Below, in pieces: positions 47,651 through 49,312 of a DNA stretch of 49,312 nucleotides (positions are counted from its first letter, which is position 1; every line of letters begins with the position of its first letter). This DNA is from Defluviibacillus sp043739385 (lineage in GTDB: Bacteria > Pseudomonadota > Gammaproteobacteria > Burkholderiales > Burkholderiaceae_C). The notes below the pieces were generated by a model. That model was not told where the DNA came from. It saw nothing but the letters and a program-made list of their open reading frames with translations, and made no database searches. The stretch covers positions 1 to 49,312 of the forward strand of contig JAYUED010000062.1 of the NCBI GenBank assembly GCA_043739385.1, written 5' to 3'. The position numbers were made by a program, and so were the translations under genes.

Positions 47651-49312
47651 TTACACCGGCAACACCACGGGCTTGGTCTTCCAAATGTTGTGTGCGTATT
47701 CCGCAATGGTGCGGTCGGATGAGAACGGCCCCATGCCTGCCACGTTGAGGATAGCTTTGCGCGTCCAGGCGTTCGGGTCTTCGTAGAGCGCGTCGACCTT
47801 GGCTTGGGCTTCGATGTAGCTCGCGTAATCAGCCAGCAGCAGGTAGTGGTCGCCCCAGTTCACCAGCGTATCGAAAATGTTTTGGAAACGCGCAGGCTCG
47901 TCTGGCGAGAACCAGCCATCGCGAATGGCATCCAACGCCCGTTGCAGCATCGGGTTAGCCTCATACAAGGCGCGTGGCTGGTAGCCCTTGGAGCGGATGT
48001 CAGCCACCTGGGGCGTGGTGTTGCCGAAGATGAAGATGTTGTCAGCACCCACACTCTCCAACATCTCGACATTCGCACCGTCCAGTGTGCCAATGGTCAA
48101 TGCGCCGTTCAGCGCGAACTTCATATTGCCAGTGCCTGAAGCTTCGGTTCCCGCCGTAGAAATTTGCTCTGACAAGTCAGCAGCTGGAATAATCATTTCC
48201 GCCAAACTCACACTGTAGTTTGGCGCGAACACTACCTTCAACAGGTCACCCACACGCGGGTCGTTGTTGATGGTTTTGGCGACACCGTGGATCAACTCAA
48301 TCACAAGTTTCGCCATGTGGTACGCCGAAGCGGCTTTGCCTGCAAACACCATCACGCGCGGCACCATGCTGCTAGCGGCGGCCGCTGGGTTGTCCAGTAT
48401 CTGCTGGTAGCGGGTTATGACGTGCAGCACATTCATCAGCTGACGCTTGTATTCATGGATACGCTTGACCTGCACATCAAACAACGCGCTAGGGTTGATT
48501 TCCAGCCCCAAATGCTGCTTGACCCACAGTGCCAGGTGCTGCTTGTTGACCTGTTTGGCATGGCGGAAAGCACCGACAAAAGCCGGTTGCTCCGCCATGT
48601 GACGCAGCGCCTCCAATTGACACAAATCGCGCCGCCAGCCGCGCCCGATACGCTGATCGAGTAAGGCGGACAGCGACGGGTTGGCCTGTGCCAACCAGCG
48701 GCGTGGCGTAACACCATTGGTTTTGTTGTTAAAGCGCTCAGGAAAGAGTTTGGCGAAATCAGCAAAGATGGACTGCTTCATCAACTCGGAATGTAGCCCC
48801 GATACGCCGTTGACAGAGTGACTAGCGACCACAGCCACATAGGCCATGCGCACGCGACGCTCGCCGGATTCGTCTACCAACGAAAGACGGCGCATCAGCT
48901 CGGTGTCATGGCCATACTGCTGAGTGACAGATGCCAAAAAGTGCGCGTTGATATCAAAGATGATTTGCAAATGGCGCGGTAGCACATGGCCCAGTATTTC
49001 CACTGGCCAGGTTTCCAGCGCCTCGTGCATCAGCGTATGGTTGGTGTATGAGAACACCTTTTGCGCGTAGCCCCAAGCGGTGGCCCAAGGCAGATGGTGC
49101 TCGTCCAGCAGCAGGCGCATCAGCTCAGGAATCGCCAGCACGGGATGGGTATCGTTAAGGTGGATACTGACTTTTTCAGGCAGCTGCTCAAAGCCCACGT
49201 GGCTGCGCAAATAACGGCGAATCAAGTCCTGCAAACTCGCACTAACGAAGAAGTACTCTTGCTGCAAACGCAGCTCACGGCCCGAGGCTGTGGAGTCGTC
49301 CGGGTAGAGCAC
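47651..49312 (-). CDS. glgP: Glycogen/starch phosphorylase (C-terminal part, cut by the window edge)
   Basis: The C-terminal 553 residues of a phosphorylase, which releases glucose-1-phosphate from alpha-glucans. Family hallmarks seen are VSIHLNDTHPVLAIPELMRLL, NKTNGVTPRRWL, QVKRIHEYKRQL and the pyridoxal-phosphate loop EASGTGNMKFALNGALTIGTLDGANVEM, whose Lys binds PLP. The C-terminus TIAEYAHNIWKTKPVVLPV is complete with a TAA stop. The N-terminal third, roughly 270 residues, lies beyond 49312. Confidence 0.96.
   Translation of the reverse strand: MLYPDDSTASGRELRLQQEYFFVSASLQDLIRRYLRSHVGFEQLPEKVSIHLNDTHPVLAIPELMRLLLDEHHLPWATAWGYAQKVFSYTNHTLMHEALETWPVEILGHVLPRHLQIIFDINAHFLASVTQQYGHDTELMRRLSLVDESGERRVRMAYVAVVASHSVNGVSGLHSELMKQSIFADFAKLFPERFNNKTNGVTPRRWLAQANPSLSALLDQRIGRGWRRDLCQLEALRHMAEQPAFVGAFRHAKQVNKQHLALWVKQHLGLEINPSALFDVQVKRIHEYKRQLMNVLHVITRYQQILDNPAAAASSMVPRVMVFAGKAASAYHMAKLVIELIHGVAKTINNDPRVGDLLKVVFAPNYSVSLAEMIIPAADLSEQISTAGTEASGTGNMKFALNGALTIGTLDGANVEMLESVGADNIFIFGNTTPQVADIRSKGYQPRALYEANPMLQRALDAIRDGWFSPDEPARFQNIFDTLVNWGDHYLLLADYASYIEAQAKVDALYEDPNAWTRKAILNVAGMGPFSSDRTIAEYAHNIWKTKPVVLPV

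Noticed and set aside
1..49312. CRISPR arrays, tRNA and rRNA genes, insertion sequences, integrases and phage genes.
   Set aside because: No regularly spaced repeats, no cloverleaf-like sequences and no transposase or integrase motifs were found on either strand by reading.

Overview
The window looks like a chromosomal segment of a betaproteobacterium, order Burkholderiales, most likely a Comamonadaceae member close to Rhodoferax, Polaromonas or Limnohabitans. This is inferred from gene content and style, not from a search. Signs are several Bug/TctC-type solute receptors without transport partners, a gentisate operon, a GTP-type PEP carboxykinase, and the order mnmG-rsmG-lysE-type exporter-parA-hydrolase-parB with canonical parS sites. 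The DNA is moderately GC-rich and gene-dense. No tRNA, rRNA, insertion sequence, prophage or CRISPR array was seen.

Layout. 1-2.2 kb: pckG with a promoter, a long leader hairpin and a bidirectional terminator. 2.2-9.6 kb: a small membrane protein, a LysR regulator, two small proteins of unknown function, a PAS-GGDEF-EAL protein, a metallophosphoesterase, a TetR regulator and a YegD-like Hsp70. 9.6-18.9 kb: a 3-hydroxybenzoate/gentisate operon on the minus strand (gentisate dioxygenase, fumarylpyruvate hydrolase, 3-hydroxybenzoate 6-monooxygenase, Bug receptor, then an M14-type peptidase and an orphan molybdopterin oxidoreductase large subunit), with a divergent LysR gene, a flavin reductase and a DMT exporter. 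20.0-29.2 kb: a secreted fasciclin protein, then an eight-gene minus-strand operon livG-livH-livM-livK-livF-acyl-CoA ligase-tetR-enoyl-CoA hydratase, almost all overlapping, read from a good sigma70-type promoter at 29.15 kb. 29.2-33.1 kb: an amidohydrolase divergent from a GntR regulator that leads two Bug receptors; the GntR promoter is near consensus and carries an inverted repeat over its -10 box. 33.1-35.8 kb: acetoacetyl-CoA synthetase and a hotdog thioesterase.

35.8-37.65 kb holds the most unusual item: an ABC-type AAA ATPase overlapping a DUF4276/TOPRIM-like gene, a pairing that resembles ATPase-TOPRIM antiphage modules. The second gene has a single in-frame amber codon where a Gln codon is expected, while the rest of the frame downstream is intact.

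37.7-49.3 kb: PduO-type cobalamin adenosyltransferase, a D-lactate dehydrogenase-like flavoprotein, a CsgG-like lipoprotein, and then the chromosome segregation and tRNA modification cluster. Three parS sites lie inside rsmG and mnmG, and a fourth degenerate one sits in a 32-bp palindrome upstream. A Phd-type antitoxin/PIN toxin pair is joined by stop-start overlaps directly to mnmG. The window ends inside glgP.

How the genes work together: the catabolic blocks feed central carbon metabolism. Gentisate cleavage gives fumarate and pyruvate, acetoacetate activation and acyl-CoA handling give acetyl-CoA, and PEP carboxykinase supplies gluconeogenesis. Each block carries its own local regulator (LysR, TetR or GntR). 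The right-hand end is the chromosome maintenance region.
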